Shown: positions 37,250 through 48,089, counted from the stretch's first letter. The stretch is 64,000 nt of DNA from Algoriphagus yeomjeoni (GCF_003259505.1 NZ_QLLK01000015.1:32510-96509); one strand, 5' to 3'. Numbers and translations are program-made. Notes: generated by a model not told the origin, from the sequence alone.

Positions 37250-40200
37250 ATGGAACAGTCAATAACCATATCGAAAGCAAAACCAACCATCAAAAGCATG
37301 GATTATGAGCTGCTACGAACTGAAGCAATCAGCTATATCCAACGCGTGGGAGGAAAAATATGGACTGACTACAACAGTCATGATCCAGGTATCACCATCC
37401 TTGAGGTACTTTGCTATGCAATAACAGATTTGGGATACCGCAGTAATTTTCCAATTCAGGATCTTTTGGCGGACGAATCTGGCAGTTTGAAAAACCAATT
37501 TTTCCCAGCATCCAAAATACTTCCTTCTACCCCAGTCACCATAAATGATTATCGGAAATTTTTGATGGACGTAGAAGTCTTCGATGAAGAGGACTTGGAA
37601 TGTCCACGAGCAGGAATCAAAAATGCCTGGATTATCATTCGTGAGAGCAATGAAATTGCTATTTATCCTGATCGGAAGGAAAAAACCTTAGCCTACAAGC
37701 CTTTCCCACCTACCGAAGAAGCTCTTCAGCTTGGGATATTGTACGATGTCTTGTTGGAGTTTGACTCTTGTGAGAATCTTGGAGATCTCAACGAGAACAA
37801 GATCAGTATGGAAATCGAAGTTGAGGAACATCCAGATTTGGAGGGAGTGGTCATCGATATTCAAATAGAATTCCCGAGATGGGATGATACTAAAGTCGAT
37901 TGGGCAGATTCGGTTAACATCCGCAAAAATGTACATGCAATCTCCATTCAATTCCAAAATGTGCCGGATGGGATTACGCTTGAATTCGACCTCAGTCCAA
38001 GCAATCTCATTGAATTAAAAGGTAACAAACTAGTGGCTGAAGGACTAGATCCTCTTGAGGGACTTGGAACTTTGAGCAGTCAAGTAAATAACTTCACTTT
38101 CGACAGTCCTGAGGGTATTTTGGCATTTTACCTGAAAAAAGTAGCCAAAATCAGAGAGATTCTAGCAGAGGCAAAAGGGAGTTTGCATGCGCATAGAAAT
38201 CTATGTGAGGATTTTGTGGATTTTCATGCCTTGAGAGTGGAAGAAATTCTCGTTTGTGCAGACATCGAGCTTTCTCCAAATGCTCCGATTAATGAAACAG
38301 AAGCACTGATTTTTCAGGCAATAGGTGCATTTCTGTCTCCTCAAGTCAATTTTTTCAACTTGGAAGAAATGCTCAATCGCTGCAAAGATGAAGCATTGCC
38401 GATAGCAAAAATCCAGCAAAACCCGGCTAAAATCTGGATTGAAATACCGACCTCAGACTATCCAAAACCTAAGTCCAGCTTGAGCATAATCGGTTCGGGA
38501 GGAAACGTGGGAACCTATGAGGCACTGGAAGTAAGAACAGATCCAAAAAACTCCAAGCTCTGCGAGATCCTACTTACGCCCAATTTTCCATCGCCCGTTT
38601 TGATGGATGATGATCAGGTATTTCTTGGGAATTGGGAGGAATCTCAGTGCGTCCCAACCGAGAAACTTTTCGAAGGCCCACTCTTAAAACATGGCTTTAT
38701 AGATGAAGAGGAACTAGTCAAGGCCGACCGAAGATCCAGCATTCATGTGACAGATTTGATCCATATTATCATGGATATTCCTGGAGTGAAGGCGGTAAAA
38801 AGCATCCAAATTGCAAACAAACCTCAGGATAATGCCAGTGGATCTATTCATTCTAAAAGTGTTAGATGGTGTCTTGAATTGGCAGTCGATGAGTTTTATG
38901 TCCCAAGACTAAATACCGAGCTCTCGAAAATCACATACTATAAGGAAGAACTGCCTTTTCGGGCAAATCGGGAAAAGGTTGAGGATTTGTTGCAGGATTA
39001 TAAAGCTGGCGAACGCAAGCAGAAGATCTATTATCCTAAAATGGATTTCGACTTACCTCAGGGTAACTTCAGAAATCCTGGTGCCTATGATTCCATCCAA
39101 AATGACTTTCCGCTAGTCTATGGAATCACAGAAGCAGGAATGCTTCCAAAATCCCAGGGCAGACCTAACCTACCCCAAGTCCAGCAGTTGAAGGCTTATT
39201 TGATGGTTTTTGAGCAGCTTTTGGTGAATTATTTAAGTCAACTTGCCAATACGAGACACCTATTTTCCATAGATAATAGCACCGATGATTTTGGGAACCC
39301 AACCATAGATGCAACCTATTTTTCCCAAAGTCTAGAAAATCTAACACCTGATGGTTCTGAACTTTGGAAGGATTTAGTAGCTCTTGAGCCATCTGTCAAA
39401 GAAATTACTGAGTCCGTCGAGGACTTTCAAATTAGAAGAAATCGCTTCTTAGACCATTTACTGGCTCGATTCGCCGAGCAATTTACTGACTATGGATTAC
39501 TTGCTTTACGATTAAACCCTGAAGAAGGACGAGTACGATTGATTGAAGATAAAATGGCTTTTCTCAATGCCTACCCAAAAATCTCTTCAGAGCGGGGAAA
39601 AGGATTTGATTTTAAAAGTGGAGATCATTTTTGGCATCGGGAAAACTTATCGGGTCTGGAAAACAGAATCCAAGGTCTGATGGGAGTTAAGGCCAAATCT
39701 GCTTCTTGGCTCCGATTCTCTCCTGCATTTGAATTTGTGGAAGCTTCTGGCAACTGGAAAGTTCAGGTAAAAGATTCTTCAGATGTAGTTCTATTTGAAT
39801 TAGAAGCAGTTTTCCCTAGTAAAGAAAAAGCTGCTTTGGCATTGGAAATAGCTCTATTGATCGGGGCAAGCAAAGAAAATTATCAGATCAAAACTGGAGA
39901 TTCGGGCTTCTCATTTGAATTACTTTGGGAAGGAAAAATTGTAGGATCAAGCTTAAAAGTTGATTTTGGAGATGATACCGAAGGAGGTGATGCAGATCTT
40001 GCACTTTCAGAAGTTTGGGAGATTCTTCGAGAAGAATTCTTAAACAATCCCCTAGCAAACCGTAAAAATTTAAGTCTTGCATTGGACGCATTTTGGCAAG
40101 CGGAAATTACGGTTAGTATGGCTCCGGCACCTCCAAAATACACGTTGGAGTACGCACTTTTTGACGCTCCTTTTGGTGCCGGAACGAAATTGATCGAAGG

Positions 40201-41485
40201 GACTTTGGAAGTAGAAGTTCCTGATGCCACTTCAGAACCAGAACTTCAGGGTCTAGCAGAAGAACGGCTTGAAGAGCTTATTTGGCAGATATGTACTGCC
40301 GGAGTAATGGAAGCTGCCTACGTCACGGATCCTGCTCCCTTCACTGATCCATATAAATTCTCATTAACTGATCCTATTCGCGGTGGTGTACTCGCCAAAA
40401 GTGTGGAATCAAATTTCAATACTCCATTGGCTCTCGCTATTTTAAATGAAGATTGGGGAGATACTTGGCTGGTTCAGGCTGGATTCGAACCAATAGAATT
40501 AAACATCACGGAAGCCACAGCCATTGGTCCATTTATTCAACTCAAAGCCAATCAAACGCCTCAGAAATATGATCAGATTCATTTCGAACGCGCTTTTGAG
40601 ATTATTGGTCTCGATGTAGAAGCTCATGAATTTAAAATAGCAGGGCTACACGCCGCACTTTTTGAAGACTTCGAGGACTTTGAAGTTCAATTTATGCATG
40701 GCGAAACCGAGCATTTGATTTACTATTCCATCCATCAAATCAGAGAAGAGGATGGAAACACGATTTTGATTACCAAGAAAAAGCAAAGACCGGATCTAGT
40801 AGAAGATCCTGAAAATGCCGAAGAGCAGCCCGGTGGTTTCGTGATTCTCAGCAGACAGTTTGAGGTTAAATCTGTGACTGGAGATTCTTTCAGAATTCTA
40901 GGAGGTGCGGAAATGAAAGCCATTCAAAAAGTACAGCAATTTTTCGTTAGTGAGTTTTTCTCGCATGAAGGGACACACCTGATCGAGCATATTTTGCTCA
41001 GGCCAAAAGTAAAAGGGAAATATAAAGTGCCTGATGGGCTAGGCGGATTTGTCAATGAAATCCTAGAGGATAAACTACTTGATCCGCACTCTGAAGAAGA
41101 ATGTGTCTGCACACTAGATGATCCTTATACCTGCATGGCGCACGTGATTTTGCCTTATTGGGCAGGTCGCTTTACAAATACAGACTTCAGGAGATTTCTT
41201 GAGAAAAAGATAAAAAGGGAGACTCCAGCGCATGTGTTTTTGACAATTTGCTGGATTAGTCCTAGCCATATGAAAGCGCTGGAACTGGCCTGGAAACTCT
41301 GGCTACTCGAAACGCTAAAATCTACTCAGGAGCCCAAAAAGCTTTCTGAAACACTCGCAGGGCTAATTGATGCCTTGGCGCAAATCCGAAATGTCTATCC
41401 TGTAGGCACTCTTCACGACTGTGACGAGGATGACAATTTGGAAAACTCCATCATTCTCAACTCCTCATCACTGGGAGAATTTTAA
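37250..41485 (+). CDS. eCIS large baseplate protein (Pvc12-like)
   Basis: I start at the ATG at 37250, since the preceding TTG overlaps the upstream stop and adds five non-conserved residues. The 1411-residue protein begins SMDYELLRTEAISYIQRVGG and SHDPGITILEVLCYAITDLG, typical of the outer wedge protein (Pvc12 / gp6-like). The C-terminus has a Cys-rich patch (ECVCTLDDPYTCM) and a helical end (HVFLTICWISPSHMKALELA). It contains several large insertions relative to PVC systems, perhaps forming baseplate extensions of the kind described as a cage in Algoriphagus CIS; that link is inference. Confidence 0.88.
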   Translation: MEQSITISKAKPTIKSMDYELLRTEAISYIQRVGGKIWTDYNSHDPGITILEVLCYAITDLGYRSNFPIQDLLADESGSLKNQFFPASKILPSTPVTINDYRKFLMDVEVFDEEDLECPRAGIKNAWIIIRESNEIAIYPDRKEKTLAYKPFPPTEEALQLGILYDVLLEFDSCENLGDLNENKISMEIEVEEHPDLEGVVIDIQIEFPRWDDTKVDWADSVNIRKNVHAISIQFQNVPDGITLEFDLSPSNLIELKGNKLVAEGLDPLEGLGTLSSQVNNFTFDSPEGILAFYLKKVAKIREILAEAKGSLHAHRNLCEDFVDFHALRVEEILVCADIELSPNAPINETEALIFQAIGAFLSPQVNFFNLEEMLNRCKDEALPIAKIQQNPAKIWIEIPTSDYPKPKSSLSIIGSGGNVGTYEALEVRTDPKNSKLCEILLTPNFPSPVLMDDDQVFLGNWEESQCVPTEKLFEGPLLKHGFIDEEELVKADRRSSIHVTDLIHIIMDIPGVKAVKSIQIANKPQDNASGSIHSKSVRWCLELAVDEFYVPRLNTELSKITYYKEELPFRANREKVEDLLQDYKAGERKQKIYYPKMDFDLPQGNFRNPGAYDSIQNDFPLVYGITEAGMLPKSQGRPNLPQVQQLKAYLMVFEQLLVNYLSQLANTRHLFSIDNSTDDFGNPTIDATYFSQSLENLTPDGSELWKDLVALEPSVKEITESVEDFQIRRNRFLDHLLARFAEQFTDYGLLALRLNPEEGRVRLIEDKMAFLNAYPKISSERGKGFDFKSGDHFWHRENLSGLENRIQGLMGVKAKSASWLRFSPAFEFVEASGNWKVQVKDSSDVVLFELEAVFPSKEKAALALEIALLIGASKENYQIKTGDSGFSFELLWEGKIVGSSLKVDFGDDTEGGDADLALSEVWEILREEFLNNPLANRKNLSLALDAFWQAEITVSMAPAPPKYTLEYALFDAPFGAGTKLIEGTLEVEVPDATSEPELQGLAEERLEELIWQICTAGVMEAAYVTDPAPFTDPYKFSLTDPIRGGVLAKSVESNFNTPLALAILNEDWGDTWLVQAGFEPIELNITEATAIGPFIQLKANQTPQKYDQIHFERAFEIIGLDVEAHEFKIAGLHAALFEDFEDFEVQFMHGETEHLIYYSIHQIREEDGNTILITKKKQRPDLVEDPENAEEQPGGFVILSRQFEVKSVTGDSFRILGGAEMKAIQKVQQFFVSEFFSHEGTHLIEHILLRPKVKGKYKVPDGLGGFVNEILEDKLLDPHSEEECVCTLDDPYTCMAHVILPYWAGRFTNTDFRRFLEKKIKRETPAHVFLTICWISPSHMKALELAWKLWLLETLKSTQEPKKLSETLAGLIDALAQIRNVYPVGTLHDCDEDDNLENSIILNSSSLGEF

Positions 41486-41496
41486 CCACGACGATT

Positions 41497-44400
41497 ATGA
41501 GCCAGATCATTTCAACTTATCCGATTTTTGAAGGTAGCCAGGTACTGACCAGTACTCAGCTCAACCAGCTCTCCGCCTACCTGGATCAGCAAGGCAGGCT
41601 CACCCGATCAAAGCTCATCGGAATTGGTGTAGTCTGCGGAATGCAGGTTCAGCCCTTTCCGCAAGGACTGCAGATAACAAAGGGATTAGGAATCACATCC
41701 GAAGGCTTTTTGATCCAAGGAGGCACTTTCAATGCAACACATTATCGCCCATATTCTTTACCAGAGGGCGTAGTTTACAAGCCATTTAAGGACGTGGATC
41801 ATGAAGTTTCACTTTTTGAACTCCTGACAGAAGTTCCTACTGATAGCACTGGCGTTAAAAAACTAACTAATCCCGCCAATTTCCTAAATGATAAATTCGT
41901 CCTCATTTTTCTGGAAATTTTTGACAAAGACCTAAAATCCTGTCTTGGGAATGCTTGCGATGATCGAGGTCAAGATCGATTGCTTACGCTGAGAAGATTG
42001 GTGGTTAGCGGTTCGGATTTGGAAAAGATTCTGACTAAATCTTCCAACGTTCGTGGACCGTTTTCAAATGCCTTAGACCTTCCCGAGTTTTTCCCTCAAA
42101 CCCCATTCTTTTACCCAGAAAATCCCGAATCAAATGAAAATGAAGCCTTTGTAAAACACTATCAAAAATATATTTCTCAAGCGTTGAGCAAGGAATTTTT
42201 TGAAGCGCTATCAAATTCATACACCATTTTTGAACCTATACTTAGCAAGGGATATAACTTCTCAAACCCCTTGGAGAATGCTTCTTTACAAAACAAGATC
42301 TCTACCATTTCATCATTTGTAGAGGGAAATCCAGCAGAAATTCAGGGGATTCAGTACTTGTGGGATTTTGCAAAAGACCTTTTGAAAGCATACGGAGAAT
42401 TCCGTGCTTCTGCAGTTGAGCTTTGGTACAATTGTGTGACTGACAGTTCTCTTTTTCCATTGCATCTCATGCTCGGCCGTGCAAAGACTAGTTCTGAAAC
42501 TCATGCACAATTCCTAAAATATCGTCATGGTTTTGTGCAGCCTCCAATTTTCAATCAACAGAAACTGCTAGCCGAAACCTGTATTCAGCGGCACAGGCGG
42601 GTTATTTTATTGATTGAAAAGCTTGAAACAGATTTATTCAAAAAAGCTGACACTGAAAAATTCCCAATCAAAATCACACCTTCAAAAGAAAAATTGGGGG
42701 TTTTGGGAAATCGTGCGCTACCATATTATTACGATATCAAATCCAAAGGCGCTATTTCAACTTGGTTTTCTTTAGAAAATAGTTGGGTAGATCCAGGGAA
42801 TCTTCAGCTGGTCAACCCAGCTCGTATACCCGTACAATCCTATGACAACCAGCCAGATGATGAGGCTACAGAGGCCAAAAACCCTATTGAAACGCCCCTA
42901 TTCTTTGACATTGAATCATATCCTTTTCTGCGGATTGAAGGGCACCTGGGAAAACCTTTAGATAGCACCATCAACTTTCTGAATCAGCTCATTTTACAAT
43001 TCAACCTTCCTATTCATGTGGAAACCCTTCACTTGGGAGAGATCGGTAAAACAGAATTAATAGAGGATTGTGGATGGAAAGATCTTCAAGAAGAATATGC
43101 GTTCCAGCGGTATTTTATGCTAGGGATGATTATGGAATTAAAGCAGCTTTTTGACTATGTGACGGAATATGCTGAAGATATGGAGGAAGAAGATGTCACT
43201 TCAAATGAGTTTTATCAAAAGGCATCCGAGGTCCTGGATTTACTTGTAGGCATGGCGAATGCCTTGCCAGAATGTCTCAAAGATTTGGTGTGGACGAGCT
43301 TTCAAAACACCTATAAAAAACTCCTTCAGTATCTGATTGACTTCGCTTTGCTGGAATCTGGTCTGCTAAACCAGATAAAAGCAGATCCCGAAAACACCAA
43401 AGAATTGGATTTCTACAACGGTATTTTAATGCGTCTTTCACCAATTCTATACAGGATATTGGACTTATTTTTCTTTACCAAGCTCCAGCGAATCTACACC
43501 AGTTATGAAAATCGGATTCAACAGCTTGTCAAGGCAAATCAATTTTCCACGTACCTCAAAAACCACAATGGACTCTCTCATGAGGCGGGTGTATTGAAAG
43601 CTGGGACATTCTTCTTACTTCATGATCCAAAACAAGAACGGATTATCGGTGACTTCAGCCTACCATATTACTGTTGTGAATGCTCACCATGCTTGGATGC
43701 ATGTGGAGAGCAAGGCTTTTCTTTGCCTCCTTTCGCTAGGCCAGATTACGCAATTGCATATACTGAGCAGCCTATCAAGTTGGAGATCACACTTAATGAT
43801 GCCTTAGTCTCGGGCAGGAGCTATGTTGTTCTAGCGTCTGGATCGTCCTCGGCACAGAATGGAAAAGTAGAAAAAGACCCAAATTCAAATAGTTTCAGAT
43901 ACACTTCGGCTCCAGGATTTACCGGGGTCGACAGTTTCCAATATGTCCTCCGAGATACCGAAACAAACCAATCTGATCAGGGAAAAGTCAGCATTTTAGT
44001 AAAAGGAGCTCAAGGATGTTATACAGTTGAGGTACTCAATTGCTGGGGAATTGATCGAGTAAGAGAAACACTGAAAGAGAGAAATATTGAAGCTGCAAAC
44101 GAGTCGGATTCTCGCGCGGTAGACTTACTTCTGAATAGTCTCACAGACACCAAAGGCTTCTCTATTGATGAAATCAGGTTCAGTGTATTGGAAGATGAGC
44201 AATCCAGAAGCCAGCTACTTAGTTGCTTGGGTCTCCTAACTGACCAGATGACCTACCAGCAGCAGGAACAGGCAATTCTTGATCATCAGGGAAAAAACTG
44301 TGGGGCAATAGAAACTCCAGAATGTACTTCGCTTGGAGTAAAAGGTGTGGTGACAGGTGTGGATGGAAATGTGCTATCCAAAGTGCGGGTGAGTGTGGTT

Positions 44401-45141
44401 GGAGAAGATATAGTCACCTCAACTAATGGGGAAGGTCTCTATGAAATCCAATTCCAAACTCCTGGACAGACTTTACTATTTGAATTTGATGGATTTGAAA
44501 ATCAAGAAGTGGAAATCTGTAGCCAGTCTCAAGCAGATGTGACTATGGTCCCAAGTCCTAAACCTGCTAGGGAGTGCTATTCCCATTCAATCATTTCTAA
44601 ATGGCCAGAGAATTTTATCCGAACCTTGGCAAGAAGTCGGCAATTAACCAATCCGTCGGGAAACCTTCCTGAAGTGATCACTAATCTTTTGGAAAGCCTG
44701 AGATCAACCGCTGGCTTCACCTCCACCGAACTTCGGGAAACGACCGCAAATTCTACAGATATTCAAAAAATGATTTTGGAAAGCATAGGGATTGACCCAG
44801 CTACAATCAGTCCAAAACTGTATGCGAACAGGATCGAAGAATACCAAAATATGAATTGCGGAGCTCAACGGGTAATTGTGGGAACAGTATCCTCAGAGAT
44901 ATTAACAGCTGAAGAAATCAAGGTGATTTTGGACTCAAAAAAGGTCAGTTACATCCCAACTGCCGACAAAACAGTCTTGGATGAAACTTACAGGGCGGCC
45001 ATCACTGATTCAGCCTTGACAGAAAAGGATCTGACACTTCTGAAGAAAGACACCTTGATCAATATTCTCAAAGAAAAGTCTATTTCCACCAGTACTGCAG
45101 ACAACAAAAGTGTGTTAATCGGAAAAATCCTAGGCAAATAA
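41497..45141 (+). CDS. eCIS multidomain protein at the fibre-gene position
   Basis: The 1214-residue protein is not a recognised fibre. Visible parts in order: N-terminal domain (LTSTQLNQLSAYLDQQGRLT, to about 110); long helical region; Cys cluster CCECSPCLDAC at about 726-736; bacterial Ig/cadherin-like domain (about 746-845, FTGVDSFQYVLRDTE); repeat A (CYTVEVLNCWGIDRV to NCG, about 849-943); carboxypeptidase regulatory-like domain (about 946-1020, SKVRVSVVGEDIVTSTNGEG); repeat B (CYSHSIISKWPENFI to NCG); SAP/HeH-like end (LINILKEKSISTSTADNKSV). It shares a TAATG junction with the tape-measure gene. Baseplate appendage or host-contact roles are possible. Confidence 0.7.
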   Translation: MSQIISTYPIFEGSQVLTSTQLNQLSAYLDQQGRLTRSKLIGIGVVCGMQVQPFPQGLQITKGLGITSEGFLIQGGTFNATHYRPYSLPEGVVYKPFKDVDHEVSLFELLTEVPTDSTGVKKLTNPANFLNDKFVLIFLEIFDKDLKSCLGNACDDRGQDRLLTLRRLVVSGSDLEKILTKSSNVRGPFSNALDLPEFFPQTPFFYPENPESNENEAFVKHYQKYISQALSKEFFEALSNSYTIFEPILSKGYNFSNPLENASLQNKISTISSFVEGNPAEIQGIQYLWDFAKDLLKAYGEFRASAVELWYNCVTDSSLFPLHLMLGRAKTSSETHAQFLKYRHGFVQPPIFNQQKLLAETCIQRHRRVILLIEKLETDLFKKADTEKFPIKITPSKEKLGVLGNRALPYYYDIKSKGAISTWFSLENSWVDPGNLQLVNPARIPVQSYDNQPDDEATEAKNPIETPLFFDIESYPFLRIEGHLGKPLDSTINFLNQLILQFNLPIHVETLHLGEIGKTELIEDCGWKDLQEEYAFQRYFMLGMIMELKQLFDYVTEYAEDMEEEDVTSNEFYQKASEVLDLLVGMANALPECLKDLVWTSFQNTYKKLLQYLIDFALLESGLLNQIKADPENTKELDFYNGILMRLSPILYRILDLFFFTKLQRIYTSYENRIQQLVKANQFSTYLKNHNGLSHEAGVLKAGTFFLLHDPKQERIIGDFSLPYYCCECSPCLDACGEQGFSLPPFARPDYAIAYTEQPIKLEITLNDALVSGRSYVVLASGSSSAQNGKVEKDPNSNSFRYTSAPGFTGVDSFQYVLRDTETNQSDQGKVSILVKGAQGCYTVEVLNCWGIDRVRETLKERNIEAANESDSRAVDLLLNSLTDTKGFSIDEIRFSVLEDEQSRSQLLSCLGLLTDQMTYQQQEQAILDHQGKNCGAIETPECTSLGVKGVVTGVDGNVLSKVRVSVVGEDIVTSTNGEGLYEIQFQTPGQTLLFEFDGFENQEVEICSQSQADVTMVPSPKPARECYSHSIISKWPENFIRTLARSRQLTNPSGNLPEVITNLLESLRSTAGFTSTELRETTANSTDIQKMILESIGIDPATISPKLYANRIEEYQNMNCGAQRVIVGTVSSEILTAEEIKVILDSKKVSYIPTADKTVLDETYRAAITDSALTEKDLTLLKKDTLINILKEKSISTSTADNKSVLIGKILGK

Positions 45142-46718
45142 TGGCTTCACACTTGATCCATCGGCAACTTATAGAAGCAAACTTTCAGAGTAAGGAAACT
45201 GCTTTAGCTGGGCAAGACTTGCTTCAGGAACGCTATAAGAATGTCTTGATTCCACTGATGGAGCAGGTTTTCGATGAATACAGTCCAAAGAATTGGTCGC
45301 TCAGAATAGACAAATTAGAACTTGATCTTGGAAGATTCCCTGCAGATCTACCCGAAAAAATGATGCGTGAAAGGCTGAGAGATGTGCTGGAGGATCAGCT
45401 CAGAAAAATCTACTTGGAAAAAGGAATTCTTGCTGATCCCACCTCCACTGCTAATTTCAAGCGCGAAGAACTTGGAACATCTAAAAATCATTCTGATTGG
45501 GAAAAAATCACTTTTTACCTAATTCATGGGAGACTCCCTTGGTGGACTTCGTCAATAGACAAAAAATCTATTCAATCTCTTTTCAATCAGGTACTGAAAG
45601 AGAATGAAGCCTTACTCAAATCATGGCTGAAGGAAACACCAATTTCCTTGGCTACGGCAAAAAGACTATCTGTTCTCCATAATGAAAAACAACTGGAAAG
45701 TCTATTTCAAAGTGGCTCAGGACCTACTAAACAAGAATTCAAACTAGTAATAAAATTCCTCGAATTACTGCTTTCTAATTCAAGCCTCAAGAAAGCTGAA
45801 ATTCGATTTTGGCTAAGCGCTGTTGTCTTGTTTGCGATGTTTGGAAGAAAGACTGCCCTCACTTCTTTAATCAAAAATGGATTTGTTTCTTTGACAGCGC
45901 AGGACAAAAAGAAAGCTTTTGAAACAGCGCAATTTCTGATTTTAATGAGCAAGGTAATTGTCCTAATCAGTAGCTATAAATCTGCCTCAGAGAGCGGCCA
46001 AATAGCCTCAGAATCTCTCCATTTGATTAGGAGTGAGAAAATTGACTTTTCAAAAGTCGATAAAATTCTTCCCTCAGACTCTCCATTTTGGAAAACCGTT
46101 GTGGAAAACATAAGCAAAAAATCTTTTCTTAAAAAGGAGTTATCCACAGCCAAAAAAGAGCTGGAAGACTTAAAATTTCAAGAGAAAAATGTTGCGGACA
46201 GCAAAGCGCCGGAATTAGACGAGTTGATAGTTATCAACAACGCAGGATTAGTTCTGACTGCAGCTTTTCTACCAAGATTTTTTGAAAATTTAGGCTTTGT
46301 GAAGAAGGGTAAATTCATTTCTGATCAAGCTCAATTGAGGGCAGTAGTGATTCTGCAGGAAATGCTCGGAACAGATCAAGAATATGACGAGACAGATTTG
46401 ATTCTTAACAAGCTTCTTTGCGGAATTCTGCCTGCAGCAGCGCTCGGCTTACTTCCAAAAATCAGGTTGTCTGAAAAAGAAGAAATCACATCTCTTCTTA
46501 TTAGCATGGCGGAGCAATGGACAGCTTTAAAAAGCCGCTCCGGAAAAATGGTTTCTGAGGGATTTTTTCAACGGGAAGGATCGCTTAGGAGAGTTAGCAA
46601 GGGTTATCAACTTCAAATCCAACGAATGCCTTTCGATCTATTGTTGGATCGCCTGCCTTGGACTATCGGCATGATCAAGCTGCCCTGGATGGATGAATTA
46701 ATCGCTGTAGAATGGTAA
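45141..46718 (+). CDS. eCIS tape-measure protein (CIS_TMP, Pvc14)
   Basis: The 525-residue protein begins SHLIHRQLIEANFQSKETA and has the family signature LRIDKLELDLGRFPADLP at about residues 54-71, followed by a charged helix (RERLRDVLEDQLRKI). The remainder is helical with a proposed hydrophobic segment (FWLSAVVLFAMFGRKTALT). The C-terminal LPWTIGMIKLPWMDELIAVE motif is typical. It sets particle length during assembly. Its end overlaps the ATPase gene by seven bases. Confidence 0.88.
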   Translation: MASHLIHRQLIEANFQSKETALAGQDLLQERYKNVLIPLMEQVFDEYSPKNWSLRIDKLELDLGRFPADLPEKMMRERLRDVLEDQLRKIYLEKGILADPTSTANFKREELGTSKNHSDWEKITFYLIHGRLPWWTSSIDKKSIQSLFNQVLKENEALLKSWLKETPISLATAKRLSVLHNEKQLESLFQSGSGPTKQEFKLVIKFLELLLSNSSLKKAEIRFWLSAVVLFAMFGRKTALTSLIKNGFVSLTAQDKKKAFETAQFLILMSKVIVLISSYKSASESGQIASESLHLIRSEKIDFSKVDKILPSDSPFWKTVVENISKKSFLKKELSTAKKELEDLKFQEKNVADSKAPELDELIVINNAGLVLTAAFLPRFFENLGFVKKGKFISDQAQLRAVVILQEMLGTDQEYDETDLILNKLLCGILPAAALGLLPKIRLSEKEEITSLLISMAEQWTALKSRSGKMVSEGFFQREGSLRRVSKGYQLQIQRMPFDLLLDRLPWTIGMIKLPWMDELIAVEW

Positions 46719-48061
46719 AGTCAACTCCAAATAACGCAACCTTCGTTCAGGCAGAACTTGACTGGCTTCAGACACTTTTGAAAGCCCGTTCGGCTATGAA
46801 TGCCAATTCTGGTTCGAGTATTCGGGACGTCTTAGAAATTCCCGCTCCATCTGTTGAAAAGGAGTCTGGCTCTTATGCCAGGCTTATTCAGCGACTTAAC
46901 CTGACTGCAGAGGAAAGATTCTTGTTGATATTGGCAGCAGTCCCGCATATCAAGCCTCAGATGTTGGATATGTTTATGGGAAAAAATCAGTTGACCCAGC
47001 AGATTTTCACAGAATTTGGAGGAAGAAAAGGGAAAAACCATAACGGTTTTATACCCACCGGCGAGACTGTGTTATTTATTCTTGCCGGAAGTGATTTGGC
47101 TAAGAGATTCAAATATCTAGGCCTACTCAGTGCTGAAACAAAACTTTTCAAAGAAGGCCACTTGAAGCTCAGTGAAACTGATGCGGATGATCCATATCTG
47201 AATGGAACGCTGAATATCTCCCGAGATACGCTTCAGGAAATAACCAGTGGAACGGTACGCAAGCCTGATTTTAGTGCCGATTTCCCTGCCCAACTTTTGG
47301 AAACAGAAATGAGTTGGGATGATCTCGTACTCAATCCACATACTGAGGAGGAACTACGGGAGATTGAAATTTGGCTCAAGCATAAAGACAAATTGCTTCA
47401 AGAATGGGGCATGCACAAAAAACTAAAGCCAGGATTCAAAGCACTTTTCTATGGACCACCTGGTACAGGAAAAACGCTAACCACAACCTTGCTTGGGCAA
47501 AAATTAGGGTTGGATGTTTACAGGATTGATCTCTCCCGAATGGTGTCAAAATACATCGGTGAAACTGAAAAAAATCTGGCGAAGATTTTTGATCGGGCAG
47601 AGCGAAAGGGATGGATATTATTTTTCGATGAGGCAGATGCTCTTTTTGGAAAAAGAACCTCAGTATCAGATGCCCATGACCGCTATGCAAACCAAGAGAT
47701 TTCTTATTTACTCCAGCGAATTGAGGATTACGATGGTTTGGTGATTTTGGCCACAAACCTTAAAAATAACCTGGATGAAGCTTTTATGAGGCGATTTCAG
47801 GCTTCTGTATTTTTCCCTATGCCTCAGCCAGAAGAACGGAAAAAACTCTGGAAAAAAGGGTTTCCTGCCAATGTTGAATTGGAAGATCGGATTGATTTGC
47901 AGGAATTAGCAAGAACCTATGAGCTGTCTGGAGGATCTATCATTCAGGTGATTCAGCATAGTCTTTTGATGGCTTTGGATCAGGAAAGTGCCCAGGTAAA
48001 GCTTGGGGATATCAAAGAAGGAGTCAGGCGAGAATATCATAAAATGGGGAGGACAATATGA
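46712..48061 (+). CDS. eCIS AAA+ ATPase (Pvc15)
   Basis: A 449-residue protein with an N-terminal helical domain and a single AAA+ module: Walker A GPPGTGKT at 248-255, Walker B ILFFDEADALFG with Asp306-Glu307, and a lid with ATNLKNNLDEAFMRRF (sensor 1 and arginine finger region). Pvc15-type ATPases are needed for assembly or for loading or unfolding of payload. The gene precedes the DUF4157 payload gene with only two tiny ORFs between, in keeping with a loading function. Confidence 0.93.
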   Translation: MVKSTPNNATFVQAELDWLQTLLKARSAMNANSGSSIRDVLEIPAPSVEKESGSYARLIQRLNLTAEERFLLILAAVPHIKPQMLDMFMGKNQLTQQIFTEFGGRKGKNHNGFIPTGETVLFILAGSDLAKRFKYLGLLSAETKLFKEGHLKLSETDADDPYLNGTLNISRDTLQEITSGTVRKPDFSADFPAQLLETEMSWDDLVLNPHTEEELREIEIWLKHKDKLLQEWGMHKKLKPGFKALFYGPPGTGKTLTTTLLGQKLGLDVYRIDLSRMVSKYIGETEKNLAKIFDRAERKGWILFFDEADALFGKRTSVSDAHDRYANQEISYLLQRIEDYDGLVILATNLKNNLDEAFMRRFQASVFFPMPQPEERKKLWKKGFPANVELEDRIDLQELARTYELSGGSIIQVIQHSLLMALDQESAQVKLGDIKEGVRREYHKMGRTI

Positions 48062-48089
48062 AATCGAGCCTGAACTTCTTATAAAGGGA

